DNA of 64,000 nt from CAYFWF01 sp964346815 (GCA_964346815.1 CAYFWF010000049.1:100813-164812), one strand, 5' to 3'; numbered from the stretch's first letter, positions 17,622 to 27,518 are shown. Notes: generated by a model not told the origin, from the sequence alone. Numbers and translations are program-made.

Positions 17622-19735
17622 TCCTCGATACGCTTGGCTTCATAGACTCCATCGGGCTGGTAGAGTTCCAGGCCGGTCACTCGACCTTTCTCGTCGGTTT
17701 TGAATTTCAGGCTGATAATTTTGACCTGTTTCAGGATGAACTCATCTCCGATTTCAGGAATTAAATCCAATTCCGTTCCCCCGGGAATAAAGGCAGTGAG
17801 ACTGTTCCCTTTCAGATCGATGGTGATAACCTGATTGATCAACTGATACTTTCCCACAAACTGCTGGAGATATTCAGGATCGAAGAGTCGAGCATCCGGC
17901 TTCTTTTCAAATGCAATAGGATCCAAGGTCGGCTCAAATGGAGCCTCAAGACTGGCTACGTTGCCTTTAACATCGGTACGGAAAGTGAGCTTCATGTCTT
18001 CAAAAACGGGATCATCCGCCCGCTTCCCGTAGAAAGTCTCATAATGCCAGTGCTCGAGAGGTGTGGTAATTCCATTATAGGTAAAGTGAAGCTGCCTCTT
18101 CTGAAGAACGACCTCCAAATCTCCATATCCTGGATGATGATATTCTCCGGTGTATTCCTCAAGTTTGTGCGCCGGCTTTGTGCCGGATTTTCGGCGGGTG
18201 TGCTTTTTCTGTTTTGCTTCCTCCTGGGCTTCCTCCCCTTTGGTTTTTCTCTCGGCCGCCTCTGCGATCCAGTCTTTTGGCTCGAGGTCCAAAATTAGGT
18301 CTGTTGCCTGTCTCACCAGCAGCTCTGGCAAGGGCGTTCCGTTCTTATTCACGAGCGCCACAAATCCGACTCCTTCTTCCGGCAGCATGCTGACCAGGGC
18401 GGAAAAACCATCGATGTTGCCTCCGTGGTGGACTCGACGGTGGCCCCTGTATGTGTCCACAAACCACCCCAATCCGTAGTCTGCCGGCGTCACCTCGGGA
18501 ATGGCAGGTGTCGCTCCTGTAGGCATGTGCGCCAAATGCATGTCTCCGAGAGTCTGGGCACCGATGATTTGTTGGCCTTCGAATTTTCCATTGTTGAGAT
18601 GGACCAAAAGCCAGTGGCTCATCTCGTTCACACTGGAATTGATGGAACCAGCCGGACCTATATTGGTGATGTTACGAAAAGGAATCTGTTCGATCTTCCC
18701 TTCTCTTTCACGGTAGGGAAGCGCGAAATTTTCATCATTTTGAGAGTCTTCGACAGAAAAATTCGTTCTCTCCATCTTCAAAGGTTCAAAGACATGCGAC
18801 CGGATGGCATCTTCCCATTTCTTATCTGTCAACACTTCTACCAGATATCCAGCCGTGAGGAACATCAAGTTGTTGTACTGGAATTTCTGCCTGAGATCGG
18901 CAGTCGGTTTCAAATGCGCCAGCCTTCTGACGAATTCCTCCCGGCTTGCCTCGAAATTGTTGTACCAGGAGAGGTCGTGCCTCGGAAGACCGGATCGATG
19001 AGTGACCAGATCGCGAGGAGTCAGCCGCTCGCTGGCAAAGGAATCGTAAAGGCGGAACCAGGGGATGTAGTCCCGCACCGGCTCATCCCACTCCAGCTTG
19101 CCCTCATCGACTAAAACTCCCATGGCAAACGTGGTGAAGGCCTTTGAAGCCGAACCAATGGCCAGGAGGGTGTCAGGAGTCATCGGGATTTGTTGGTCCA
19201 CGTCCCGGTAACCCAATCCTCTGGCAAAGATGACCTCATCGTCTTTGACCACAGCCATGGCCGCTCCAGGAGCGTTGAGTTCTTTAAGCCCTCTTTCGAT
19301 CACTCGATCAAATTCAGCCAGGGCGTTTTTGGCTCTGATTTTGGGACTGACCGCCCGGCTGAGATTAAAAGGGAATTTCTGGTCTCCCTGGGTGAATTCT
19401 CCGGATATAGACATTCCATCATCGCTAACCGTTCCCTTGAAGGTGGGCTTTCCAGGGATTCCTTCTATCTCGAAAGCCACATCTTTATCGATGACAATGA
19501 TGGGACTCAACGGAACATCTTTTGCCTTCTGAGCAGGTATGGAAATCTTCCCTTCCCAGCTTCCATCTTCTTTCTGGACGAAATCGATCAGGACTTCGAG
19601 TTTCATCCCGGGGATGTCGATGGACCCTTCCCAATGACCGGCAAGAGTTGGGACCTCTTGGGTTTGAAGCGAAACAGGCAACAGCATCCATACGATTCCC
19701 AGAATGATCGAGCAGGTTATCGATTTGTTTCTCAT
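17618..19735 (-). CDS. Exported serine hydrolase, beta-lactamase/class C family
   Basis: A 705-residue protein. The ATG at 19735 follows AGGAGGAGT and opens a signal peptide (MRNKSITCSIILGIVWMLLP); the longer frame adds 27 residues without a ribosome-binding site. Residues about 30-130 form a beta-rich N-terminal domain (GHWEGSIDIPG). The hydrolase domain (about 140-480) has the nucleophile motif SASK (Ser195, Lys198), the Tyr-x-Asn motif YNN and the third box HHGG. A DUF3471-like beta domain follows (LEEYTGEYHHPGYGDLEV), then a second similar module to the C-terminus. Family members are D-peptidases, esterases or amidases acting outside the cytoplasm, rarely true beta-lactamases. A 97-residue stretch before the last domains is Lys/Glu-rich. 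Confidence 0.88.
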   Translation of the reverse strand: MRNKSITCSIILGIVWMLLPVSLQTQEVPTLAGHWEGSIDIPGMKLEVLIDFVQKEDGSWEGKISIPAQKAKDVPLSPIIVIDKDVAFEIEGIPGKPTFKGTVSDDGMSISGEFTQGDQKFPFNLSRAVSPKIRAKNALAEFDRVIERGLKELNAPGAAMAVVKDDEVIFARGLGYRDVDQQIPMTPDTLLAIGSASKAFTTFAMGVLVDEGKLEWDEPVRDYIPWFRLYDSFASERLTPRDLVTHRSGLPRHDLSWYNNFEASREEFVRRLAHLKPTADLRQKFQYNNLMFLTAGYLVEVLTDKKWEDAIRSHVFEPLKMERTNFSVEDSQNDENFALPYREREGKIEQIPFRNITNIGPAGSINSSVNEMSHWLLVHLNNGKFEGQQIIGAQTLGDMHLAHMPTGATPAIPEVTPADYGLGWFVDTYRGHRRVHHGGNIDGFSALVSMLPEEGVGFVALVNKNGTPLPELLVRQATDLILDLEPKDWIAEAAERKTKGEEAQEEAKQKKHTRRKSGTKPAHKLEEYTGEYHHPGYGDLEVVLQKRQLHFTYNGITTPLEHWHYETFYGKRADDPVFEDMKLTFRTDVKGNVASLEAPFEPTLDPIAFEKKPDARLFDPEYLQQFVGKYQLINQVITIDLKGNSLTAFIPGGTELDLIPEIGDEFILKQVKIISLKFKTDEKGRVTGLELYQPDGVYEAKRIED

Positions 19736-19840
19736 ACTCCTCCTCCTTTTTCTCAATGAATACTCTCCACACATTCTATTAAGGATGTCGATGAATGACA
19801 AGAAAATAAATCCCAAATGGAATTAAGATGTTAAGATGTT

Positions 19841-21475
19841 TTACTCGGATGAGTTCTCATAAACGATCTTCCCACCGAGGATGGTGTACAAAACCTCAGT
19901 CTTCGTGATGTCCCTGGGTTGGATGGTGAAAAGATCCTGGGAAAGCACGACCATGTCGGCAAGCTTTCCAACCTCTAGGGTGCCTTTGATGTCTTCTTCA
20001 AATGATGCGTAAGCAGGCCCATAGGTGTAATATTTAATGGCCTCAGCCATTGTCAACCGTTCTTCTTCATAATACCTGGTCGCCAATTGATACAGATTGA
20101 ACGTGGGATTGAGTGGAGACACTGGCCAATCCGTTCCCCAGGCAAGAACGGCCCCGTTGTCGAGCAGGGTTTTCCACATATCGACCCGCCTGGCCCGCTC
20201 CACCCCCAATCGCATTCTCTTGTACATTTCGCTTCCTGTGATATTGGGCTGCATGGAAGCCACGACTCCGAGTCTGCCGTATCTTTTGGTATCTTCGAAT
20301 GTGGTAACGGTATTGTGTTCGACCCTGTGACGGAGTCCCTTTTTTCCATGCCTCTGCTGGGCCTGTTCGATAGCGTTTAATACCCAGTGAACGCCCTTAT
20401 CGCCGATGGCATGCACACCGACCTGGTAGCCATTCGCGTGAGCTTTTTCCACCAATGCATAGAATTCTTCCTCCTCGTACTGGGCAAGTCCTGTATTTCC
20501 GGGCTCCTCGGCAAAAGGCTCGAACATCAGGGCCGATCGAACTCCGATAGTCCCATCGATGAAAGCTTTGAGAAAGCCGATTTTCACCATATGATCGCCC
20601 TGGCCCTGCTTTATCCCCTTTTGGATATAATCATCTATATCATCTAAAGAAAGCCATGCATACACCCTGAGTGTTAATTTTCCCTCATCTCTCAATTGTT
20701 TAAAAATTTCAATTTGTTTTAAGTAGGAACCCGTATGAATGCTGGTCAGGCCGAGTTTGGCTGCGTGTTCGAGCGCTCTTTCGATATCTTCCTTGGGCTT
20801 TGGTTGATCCCAAACCTTCAGCAAGCTCTGTGCAGCTTCTTTCAGGATCCCTGTCGGTTCGCCTGTCTCTGGATCGAGGACGATCTCTCCGCCTTCTGGC
20901 ACCTCCGAATCCTTGGTGATGTTCGATTTTTTCAGCGCAACACTGTTCACCCATACCGCATGCCCGCCTCTGCGCCGCATGACAATAGGATTATTCGGAG
21001 AAACTTTATCCAATATTTCTTTTTTTGGCCAGCCCAAGCCCTTGAAAAGTCCGGGATTGGGGAAGGAAGCAAAGCCAAAAACAGGAGCGCCCTCAGGAAG
21101 GTCTTCGATCCTGGCTGCAATTTGCTTTTGGATGTAATCTACAGAGAGAGCATTACTGAGATCCAGCATTGTCAACGAATGTCCGCCAGATCCAAAATGA
21201 CAGTGGGCATCGATAAAGCCTGGAATGACCAGTTTCCCTCCAACATCCAGAACCTTGGTGGTGGTCCTTGTATATGGTGCAACGTCCTGATTTGATCCCA
21301 ATGCCAGGATGTTCCCATCCTTCACAGCGATCGCCTGGACATAAGGATTCTCTTCAGATACCGTGAAGATTTTTGCATTGGTGATGACCAGATCTGCTGT
21401 CTGTTGATTCTGAGCAGATCCCAATGAACTTCCTATAAACAAACAAACGAAGAGAGCGATTTTAAGCTTCTTCAT
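19841..21475 (-). CDS. Exported amidohydrolase, YtcJ-like
   Basis: A 545-residue metal-dependent hydrolase. I start at ATG 21475, which follows AAAAGGAAAG; a GTG six codons earlier overlaps that ribosome-binding site. A signal peptide ends near SLGSAQ. The protein begins as YtcJ-type amidohydrolases do (ADLVITNAKIFTVSEENP), with the metal-binding His-x-His in FIDAHCHFG. Later ligands fit GVHAIGDKG and HRVEHNT, and the final Asp is in AWGTDWPV. Related enzymes hydrolyse N-formyl or other amides and imides. It is 105 bases downstream of nothing closely coupled and sits between the serine hydrolase and a lipoprotein gene on the same strand. Exact substrate cannot be assigned. Confidence 0.88.
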   Translation of the reverse strand: MKKLKIALFVCLFIGSSLGSAQNQQTADLVITNAKIFTVSEENPYVQAIAVKDGNILALGSNQDVAPYTRTTTKVLDVGGKLVIPGFIDAHCHFGSGGHSLTMLDLSNALSVDYIQKQIAARIEDLPEGAPVFGFASFPNPGLFKGLGWPKKEILDKVSPNNPIVMRRRGGHAVWVNSVALKKSNITKDSEVPEGGEIVLDPETGEPTGILKEAAQSLLKVWDQPKPKEDIERALEHAAKLGLTSIHTGSYLKQIEIFKQLRDEGKLTLRVYAWLSLDDIDDYIQKGIKQGQGDHMVKIGFLKAFIDGTIGVRSALMFEPFAEEPGNTGLAQYEEEEFYALVEKAHANGYQVGVHAIGDKGVHWVLNAIEQAQQRHGKKGLRHRVEHNTVTTFEDTKRYGRLGVVASMQPNITGSEMYKRMRLGVERARRVDMWKTLLDNGAVLAWGTDWPVSPLNPTFNLYQLATRYYEEERLTMAEAIKYYTYGPAYASFEEDIKGTLEVGKLADMVVLSQDLFTIQPRDITKTEVLYTILGGKIVYENSSE

Positions 21476-21682
21476 GACTGCTTTCCTTTTCACTGAATAT
21501 CTGAGTTTAATCTGAGATTTCTTGTTTTCCTCTCCCTCATCTCTTTTATGAATGTGCTTGGATCCTCTGTTCGCAGCGGGCTATTCCCCCAGCCATAGTA
21601 AGGACCAGTTGGACAATCTCCTGCACGTTTATGTATTTTGTCTTATCAGCAATATCTGTGGACTTTTGACCACCGCAATGCG

Positions 21683-22564
21683 TTATTTGACCAGCTTGAT
21701 CTCGGAGGTCATTTCTCTTGTAAAGGGAATATCTATGCTCTGGCTGGGCACGTTGACCGTACCTTCTACACTCCCTTCCATTGTCTGTTTCACAAACAGG
21801 CCTTCCTTATAGGCAAAATACCAGGTTGCTGTTCCTTTAATGTCTCCCCTGGTGATCAATTCCATCCCCTGCTGCTCCCCCGTGCCCTCGATTGTCCCCG
21901 AAGCCTTGGCCGATATTCTGGCACATTCCCATCCATCGATGGTTTCGAATCCCTCCAAAGTGTTCAGACTCGAGATCTTTATGATAGCTTCACCGCTGCT
22001 GCTCTTATCGGTAACAGTCGACTCGTCAGGCCAAGTATCTCCAATCTTAACGGGTCTGTTTGTTACGGCCGGAAAGATATCCTGGAAGCCTGCGGCTACA
22101 TTTCTCGTTCCCTCTGGACCCATATCGTATTCAATGTCTTCTGCTCCGATGAGTTCCAACTCTTTGCCAAGCGATGATAGCAACATATCAAAGCTTTTGC
22201 CGATCACGGTGCTCATATCGGCCTCTAGATCAGCCTGCGGCGATTGGATACCCATGCTCATGTCATCGATGGTAATGGTGAGCCTATAATTTTGTTCCTT
22301 TTGTCCTTTCGATTCGACAGAAAAGGCATTCATCGAGTCTATGTCGACATCGATCGTCTGTCCCATGACTTCCATTGTCTGTTGAGTTTCTCCCCACGAC
22401 TCATACTTCAGCACTTGTCCTTCCGGCATTCTGTATTGAAGGATAAGTCCTTTCTGAGGATCGCCCCAAACAGGAGCGGTCTTGGCTGCACATCCTGCCA
22501 GCATACTGATGGCCAGAAAAGCGGTTACCAGGATCAACAAGGTTTGAATCTTTTCTTTTTTCAA
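21683..22564 (-). CDS. Lipoprotein of unknown function (DUF6263-like)
   Basis: A 293-residue protein with a lipoprotein signal peptide (lipobox LAGC at about residues 22-25). The mature part is beta-rich and slightly acidic: LILQYRMPEGQVLKYESWGE near the start, and VKIGDTWPDE, IDGWECARIS and TWYFAYKEGLFV later. This pattern resembles DUF6263-like periplasmic lipoproteins with no known activity. A TTTCCTCCT complement gives a good ribosome-binding site. It lies upstream, on the same strand, of the amidohydrolase with a gap of about 200 bases, and is divergent from the NatA-like gene. Confidence 0.72.
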   Translation of the reverse strand: MKKEKIQTLLILVTAFLAISMLAGCAAKTAPVWGDPQKGLILQYRMPEGQVLKYESWGETQQTMEVMGQTIDVDIDSMNAFSVESKGQKEQNYRLTITIDDMSMGIQSPQADLEADMSTVIGKSFDMLLSSLGKELELIGAEDIEYDMGPEGTRNVAAGFQDIFPAVTNRPVKIGDTWPDESTVTDKSSSGEAIIKISSLNTLEGFETIDGWECARISAKASGTIEGTGEQQGMELITRGDIKGTATWYFAYKEGLFVKQTMEGSVEGTVNVPSQSIDIPFTREMTSEIKLVK

Positions 22565-22809
22565 TTTTTCCTCCTCATCATTTTAAAGATGGTGTCATCA
22601 CTCTATATACATATACGTGAAAGAGTTTATTCAGGACTACACCTTACATCCATAGTGAAAGCTTCCTAATCAGAAATAGAGATGATACTATATACGCGGC
22701 CTCTAAAAAAGTAAAGAAATCGACAAGAGAACACTTCCGAAACAGGGAAAATTCCTGTTGACTAAACCGACTCGAATCAATCATCGTAATAGGTATTGGA
22801 GCATGTGCA

Positions 22810-23721
22810 ATGAATGTTATCGAAATCGAAAATGTCACCAAAACCTTTGGTTCTGTTACAGCCGTGGATAGTCTTTCGCTCAACGTTCCAAAAGGATGTA
22901 TCTACGGCTTTATCGGGCCTAACGGCTCAGGAAAAACAACCACCCTGCGCATGATCATGAACATCTTCTATCCTGACTCTGGGATCATCCGGACCTTCGG
23001 CGAAGAAACCTATGGGACCACCAGCGCCCGCATCGGCTATCTTCCTGAGGAACGCGGCATGTATAAAAAAATGAAGGTGCGCGACCTTCTCCAGTTCTAC
23101 GGTGAGTTGAAAAGCGGTCAAAAGGTGAACAAGGACGTGGACTACTGGCTCGATAGACTCGATCTCAGCGAATGGGCCAATAATAAAATAGAGACTCTCA
23201 GCAAAGGGATGGGGCAGAAAGTACAGTTTATCGCGACCATCGTCTCGAAGCCAGAACTGATCATCCTCGATGAACCCTTTACCGGTCTGGACCCTGTTAA
23301 TGTCGAGGCAATCAAGAACGCGGTGCTCGACCTCCGGAGGCAAGGAGCTACCGTTATCTTCAGCACCCATGACATGAACGTGGCCGAGAAAATGTGTGAC
23401 TTCATATTCATGATCTTCAGGGGACAAAAAGTGCTCGATGGGACGCTGGTCTCGATACAGGATAAGTATGGGAACGACACGCTCCGTATCCGTGTAGAAG
23501 GGGGTGCGGCAGCCTTACGAAACCTGGCCGGCATACAGAAAATCACGGACTTCGGACAGGTTCAGGAGCTGCGCCTCCATCCCGGTGATGACCATCAGAA
23601 AACCCTCTCCGAAATCATGTCCCGGACGCGAGTATACAGCTTTGAGCTGTCCAAACCGACTCTGTACGATATCTTTCTGAGGATTGCCGGACCTGAAGCA
23701 AGGGAGGAAGCCGATGCGTAA
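22810..23721 (+). CDS. ABC transporter ATP-binding protein, NatA-like
   Basis: A 303-residue cytoplasmic ATPase. It shows Walker A GPNGSGKTT, a variant signature LSKGMGQK, Walker B LIILDEPFTGLDP and the switch His in STHDM. The roughly 75-residue tail matches the DUF4162-type extension of NatA-like ATPases. A GGAG about 8 bases upstream supports the ATG. The stop overlaps the start of the permease gene by 8 bases, so the two are translationally coupled and form one exporter. NatAB-like systems export sodium or other small molecules; the actual substrate is unknown. Confidence 0.92.
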   Translation: MNVIEIENVTKTFGSVTAVDSLSLNVPKGCIYGFIGPNGSGKTTTLRMIMNIFYPDSGIIRTFGEETYGTTSARIGYLPEERGMYKKMKVRDLLQFYGELKSGQKVNKDVDYWLDRLDLSEWANNKIETLSKGMGQKVQFIATIVSKPELIILDEPFTGLDPVNVEAIKNAVLDLRRQGATVIFSTHDMNVAEKMCDFIFMIFRGQKVLDGTLVSIQDKYGNDTLRIRVEGGAAALRNLAGIQKITDFGQVQELRLHPGDDHQKTLSEIMSRTRVYSFELSKPTLYDIFLRIAGPEAREEADA

Positions 23722-25030
23722 GGTGTTTGGACTGGCAAAAAGGGAATATCTAGCTTCGGTCAAGACAAAAGGATTCATCATCATGTTGATCCTTATGCCT
23801 GTGCTGATGGGAGGAAGTGCCATTGCCATGTACCTCTTTAGAGGCCAGGTGGACACGAAGGATAAACGGGTGGCTGTACTGGACCGTTCGGGAATCGTGA
23901 CAGATATGCTGCTGAAAGCCACAGAAGAGAGGAATGCCGTATCTGTTTATGACAAGGAAACCGGTAAAAAAATCCAACCCGCATACATTTTGGAGGTCTT
24001 GGAACCGGAAACATTGGATCCCCAAGCTCAGAGATTCGAACTCTCCAACCGCATCCGCCGCGGCGAGCTCCATGCCTTTCTGGAGATCGGTCCGAATGTT
24101 CTTCGTCCTAAGGGAGAACAGAATGCCTTTAGCATAAAATACCATGCCACAAATGCTGCGGTGGACAACATCCGCAACTGGCTGAACAACACCATCAATC
24201 CCTATCTGCGCAGGATGCGACTGGAAGACGCCGGTGTCGATATGTCTCAAGCCGAAGAGATAATGACCTGGATTCAAGTCGAACCCATGGGGCTCATCTC
24301 TATCGACGAAGAATCCGGTGAAATCCAGGAAGCAAGAAGGACCAGCGAAGCAGAGGCTTTCATTATCCCTGCGGTCCTTTTTTTCCTGATGTTCATGATG
24401 GTCATGATGGGTGCCATGCCGCTTCTGAACACGACCATGGAAGAGAAGACCCAGAGGATCGCAGAGGTACTTCTCGGATGCATGAAACCCCATGAGTTCA
24501 TGGGAGGAAAGGTGCTGGGAGGCCTTGGCGTATCGATGACCGGGGCAGCATTTTATGTGATCGGAGGGGTATTCTTCCTGGGAAGAATCGGTTTGACTGA
24601 CTTTATTCCGTTCCACATGATCCCCTGGTTTTTTTCTTTTCTGGTGCTGGAAATCATCATGTTGGGATCTTTATTAGCCGCTTTGGGTTCAGCCTGCAAT
24701 GACCCTAAAGATGCGCAGAACCTGACGTTCCCGGGCATGTTTCCCGTTTTTTTCCCCATGTTCATTTTTTTGCCCATCCTGATGGAACCCAACAGCGCCC
24801 TGGCCACCTGGCTGTCACTTTTTCCCCTTTTTACGCCCATGCTCATGCTTCTCAGAAAAGCAGCACCTGTAGCGATTCCGGCTTGGCAGCCTTGGGTTGG
24901 GCTCATCGGAGTCATCATCTTCACCGGCATAACTGTATGGATTGGAGGAAGGATTTTTCGAGTAGGCATCCTGATGCAAGGAGGGCCGCCAAAGCTTTCC
25001 AATCTTTTCCGCTGGGCCATCCGCGGATAA
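23714..25030 (+). CDS. ABC-2 family permease, NatB-like
   Basis: A 438-residue membrane protein. The ATG at 23714 follows AGGGAGGAAG inside the end of the ATPase gene (sequence ATGCGTAA shared by start and stop). It has one N-terminal helix (GFIIMLILMPVLMGGSAIAM), a periplasmic domain of about 180 residues, then five helices in the C-terminal half. The conserved segment before the second helix, NTTMEEKTQRIAEVLLGCMK, is typical of NatB-type permeases. It forms the transport partner of the preceding ATPase. Confidence 0.9.
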   Translation: MRKVFGLAKREYLASVKTKGFIIMLILMPVLMGGSAIAMYLFRGQVDTKDKRVAVLDRSGIVTDMLLKATEERNAVSVYDKETGKKIQPAYILEVLEPETLDPQAQRFELSNRIRRGELHAFLEIGPNVLRPKGEQNAFSIKYHATNAAVDNIRNWLNNTINPYLRRMRLEDAGVDMSQAEEIMTWIQVEPMGLISIDEESGEIQEARRTSEAEAFIIPAVLFFLMFMMVMMGAMPLLNTTMEEKTQRIAEVLLGCMKPHEFMGGKVLGGLGVSMTGAAFYVIGGVFFLGRIGLTDFIPFHMIPWFFSFLVLEIIMLGSLLAALGSACNDPKDAQNLTFPGMFPVFFPMFIFLPILMEPNSALATWLSLFPLFTPMLMLLRKAAPVAIPAWQPWVGLIGVIIFTGITVWIGGRIFRVGILMQGGPPKLSNLFRWAIRG

Positions 25031-25107
25031 AACGACTACTTGATTTCTGGCATAAAAAACAGTACCCTAGAGAACTAAACTCGAGAATGTTTATCGGAGG
25101 AATATAC

Positions 25108-26364
25108 ATGCCGAAGAGCACGTCACTGACCGTCAACGGAGTTCGAGGCCCTCGCATCCTGAGTTTCCTTACGGGCATAGGCATGATGACAGCATCCATC
25201 CTGACCATTCAGCATTTTTTTCTGGCCAATTACCCCGAATCAATTTTTGAAGGCTCCTTCTGCGACATCAGCACTTTTTTCAACTGCGACAGTTCAGCAT
25301 TCTCCTCTCTCTCTCAGTTCATGGGAATCCCTATCGGATTTTTCGGATTGATCGTAGGTGCCCTGGTGGCACTCGGGGCCCTCTTTCCTTCGGAGAGTTT
25401 TGAGCGGACCAACTCATTCATCGCACTCCTTAACGGATTGGGTGTCATCGGGCTCATCCTCTACTCTGTTTTCATCATGAAGAGCCTGTGCCTGCTCTGC
25501 ATAGGCTACTATGTCTTTGCCCTTTTAAGCCTGGCTCTTTTCTGGAAGTATGGAATCGCCCGAGGTCAAGGCATGGCACGCTACTTCCGTCCCTCCTTGA
25601 AGATGATTGTCACTCTCGCCTGCATCACTGCTCTGGGAGCTTATGGGATGATCCTCTTTCACGAGGCCAAACGTGATGCTCAAGCAGGAATAACCACCCA
25701 GATTGTCAAGCAGTTCTACGAACTTCCTGTAGTGGGCAATCCGAGCTTTATCTCGCCTTATTGGACCGCGCGTTCCACCGAATCCTTCGAAGACGCGCCC
25801 ATCCATATCGTCGAATATGTGGATTTTCTGTGTTCCGATTGTCTGTACTCAACACAGCAGCTTAACAAACTCAAAGAAGAATTCGCCGGAAAGATCAATA
25901 TCGCCTTTCAGTTTTTCCCCCTCGATGAAAAATGCAATTCCGTTGTGGACAAGAATCTCCATCCAGGAGCATGCGAACTTTCTTACATTGCGGCCTATGA
26001 TCCGTCACAATTTCTCGCCATCCACGATGAAATCTTTGCCAACTTCAATGCGGCCAGAGATCCGGATTGGCGTCGTGAGCTAGCGATGAGATACGGAGTG
26101 GAGGAAGCCTTCCACGATCCATACACCCACGACCTGGTTCAGCGCATCATGAATACGGGCACAGAATATGAAAAGACAGCAGAAAGATTCGATTATGGCA
26201 TACGTTCCACGCCGACGATGATCATCAACGGTCGTATGATCATCGGGACATTGCCTTATGAACAGATGCAGGCGATATTTCAGGCTCTGGTCGAAGAACA
26301 CGAGGGCGGGCAAAGATTTATCGAAAATTGGGTTCCTCCCAAAGCACGCAAAAAAAAACGCTAG
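25108..26364 (+). CDS. VKOR-DsbA fusion (periplasmic disulfide-bond formation)
   Basis: A 418-residue protein. The start at 25108 follows CGGAGGAATATAC; the open frame extends further upstream but overlaps the permease gene. Residues about 15-150 form a four-helix VKOR domain with the expected four Cys: Cys52 and Cys60 in the loop (FCDISTFFNC) and the CLLC active site at 128-131. A helix at about 164-184 links to a periplasmic thioredoxin-fold DsbA-like domain with CSDC at 242-245 and the cis-proline in STPTMI. VKOR reoxidises the thioredoxin domain with quinone, replacing DsbB. It shares its direction and a short gap (77 bases) with the ABC exporter, and its stop codon overlaps that of gpsA. 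Confidence 0.92.
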   Translation: MPKSTSLTVNGVRGPRILSFLTGIGMMTASILTIQHFFLANYPESIFEGSFCDISTFFNCDSSAFSSLSQFMGIPIGFFGLIVGALVALGALFPSESFERTNSFIALLNGLGVIGLILYSVFIMKSLCLLCIGYYVFALLSLALFWKYGIARGQGMARYFRPSLKMIVTLACITALGAYGMILFHEAKRDAQAGITTQIVKQFYELPVVGNPSFISPYWTARSTESFEDAPIHIVEYVDFLCSDCLYSTQQLNKLKEEFAGKINIAFQFFPLDEKCNSVVDKNLHPGACELSYIAAYDPSQFLAIHDEIFANFNAARDPDWRRELAMRYGVEEAFHDPYTHDLVQRIMNTGTEYEKTAERFDYGIRSTPTMIINGRMIIGTLPYEQMQAIFQALVEEHEGGQRFIENWVPPKARKKKR

Positions 26365-27518
26365 CGATTTTTGAAAATATCCTTCCCGATCGCTTTCCAA
26401 CTTGAAGCGTACCGCCTGTACCAGAATTGGGGAAAGATGCTCCCAAGCATGCGTGAGTACGTTCTCAGGTTCTCCCAGGTTCTCAGGCTGTCAGCCTGAC
26501 GGAAGGAAGCGATAGCATCAGCAGGACCTTTTCCTGTCTTCTGACCGTCGTAGAGAATATCGTAGAGTTCCCTCACTATCGGAGCAAACATATTTTTCTT
26601 ATCCACAAACCCATAGATTGCTTTGAGTGTATGATAACCTTCCACAGTCTTATTCCCGATAGCATCGAAAGCCATCTTGATGACATCAGCCCCAGATAAT
26701 ACCTTGGAAAAGCACTCCGAATAGGCTTTCCCGAAACGGAAATTTCTACTTGCCTCGGTGCAGGAGATGATGAGATCCCCAAGTGAGGATACGGCACGTG
26801 CTGTGTCGCGTCTCGCTCCAAAATATCTTTTAATGGTGTCAATTTCCACCAATGCCCGGGGAATGAACTCTCCCAGATAGCTGTTGCCTTCACCGGCACC
26901 TTTCATGATCCCAGCCATTAGGGCAAAGACATTCTTAAGAGCTCCGCCCATTTCCACGCCCACCAGGTCTTTACAGGCGAAAACACGGAAGCTTTCTGAA
27001 TGGAGGAGATCCCGCACACATTTGAGCCTTCGCCGGTTCTCTCCTCCCAATGTCAGAGCAACTGATTTTTCTGTGTTGACCACATCTTCAGCAAAACTGG
27101 GGCCGGAAAGCGTCATCACTTCGAACTCAAACCTGAGGCCATTAAGCTCTTCAGAGATCACCTGCGACATACGCTTAAGGCTCTCGACCTCGATCCCCTT
27201 TGCAAGGTTGATGATGATAATATCGTTTTTGATGGCGTCTGCAAGGAGTCTCGTTATGTTTCGCACTTCCTGAGCAGGTACAGCGATAAAAAGAAATTCT
27301 GCGCCTTTGACAGCCTCTGGAAAATGAGAAGTCGCCCTCAGACGATTGGAAATACGGCATGCCCCGAGATATCTTGAATTTGTGTGATCCTGATTAATCT
27401 CGGAGATGACTTCTCTGTTTCGCCCGTAAACGATAACTTCATTTTGTCTGTTTTCAGCGAAATGACTGGACACAGCCGTCCCATAGCTTCCTGCGCCGAT
27501 GAATGTCATTCTTGCCAT
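26361..27518 (-). CDS. gpsA: NAD(P)-dependent glycerol-3-phosphate dehydrogenase
   Basis: A protein of about 385 residues that makes sn-glycerol 3-phosphate from dihydroxyacetone phosphate for phospholipid synthesis in the cytoplasm. The nucleotide motif GAGSYGTAVSS is at the N-terminus, followed by AVPAQ, NLAKGIE, LSGPSFAEDV, the catalytic Lys in GGALKNVFALMAGI, SSLGDLI and EGYHT. It is about 50 residues longer than typical GpsA; the extra is a basic aromatic C-terminal tail (TYSRMLGSIFPQFWYRR) that may contact membrane. The ATG at 27518 has no clear ribosome-binding site and one six codons further upstream is possible. The CTAG at its 3' end holds stop codons of both this gene and the convergent VKOR fusion. 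Confidence 0.9.
   Translation of the reverse strand: MARMTFIGAGSYGTAVSSHFAENRQNEVIVYGRNREVISEINQDHTNSRYLGACRISNRLRATSHFPEAVKGAEFLFIAVPAQEVRNITRLLADAIKNDIIIINLAKGIEVESLKRMSQVISEELNGLRFEFEVMTLSGPSFAEDVVNTEKSVALTLGGENRRRLKCVRDLLHSESFRVFACKDLVGVEMGGALKNVFALMAGIMKGAGEGNSYLGEFIPRALVEIDTIKRYFGARRDTARAVSSLGDLIISCTEASRNFRFGKAYSECFSKVLSGADVIKMAFDAIGNKTVEGYHTLKAIYGFVDKKNMFAPIVRELYDILYDGQKTGKGPADAIASFRQADSLRTWENLRTYSRMLGSIFPQFWYRRYASSWKAIGKDIFKNR

Noticed and set aside
17618..19735. True beta-lactamase resistance gene
   Set aside because: Only the broad serine-hydrolase motifs are present, and extra domains point to a peptidase or esterase.
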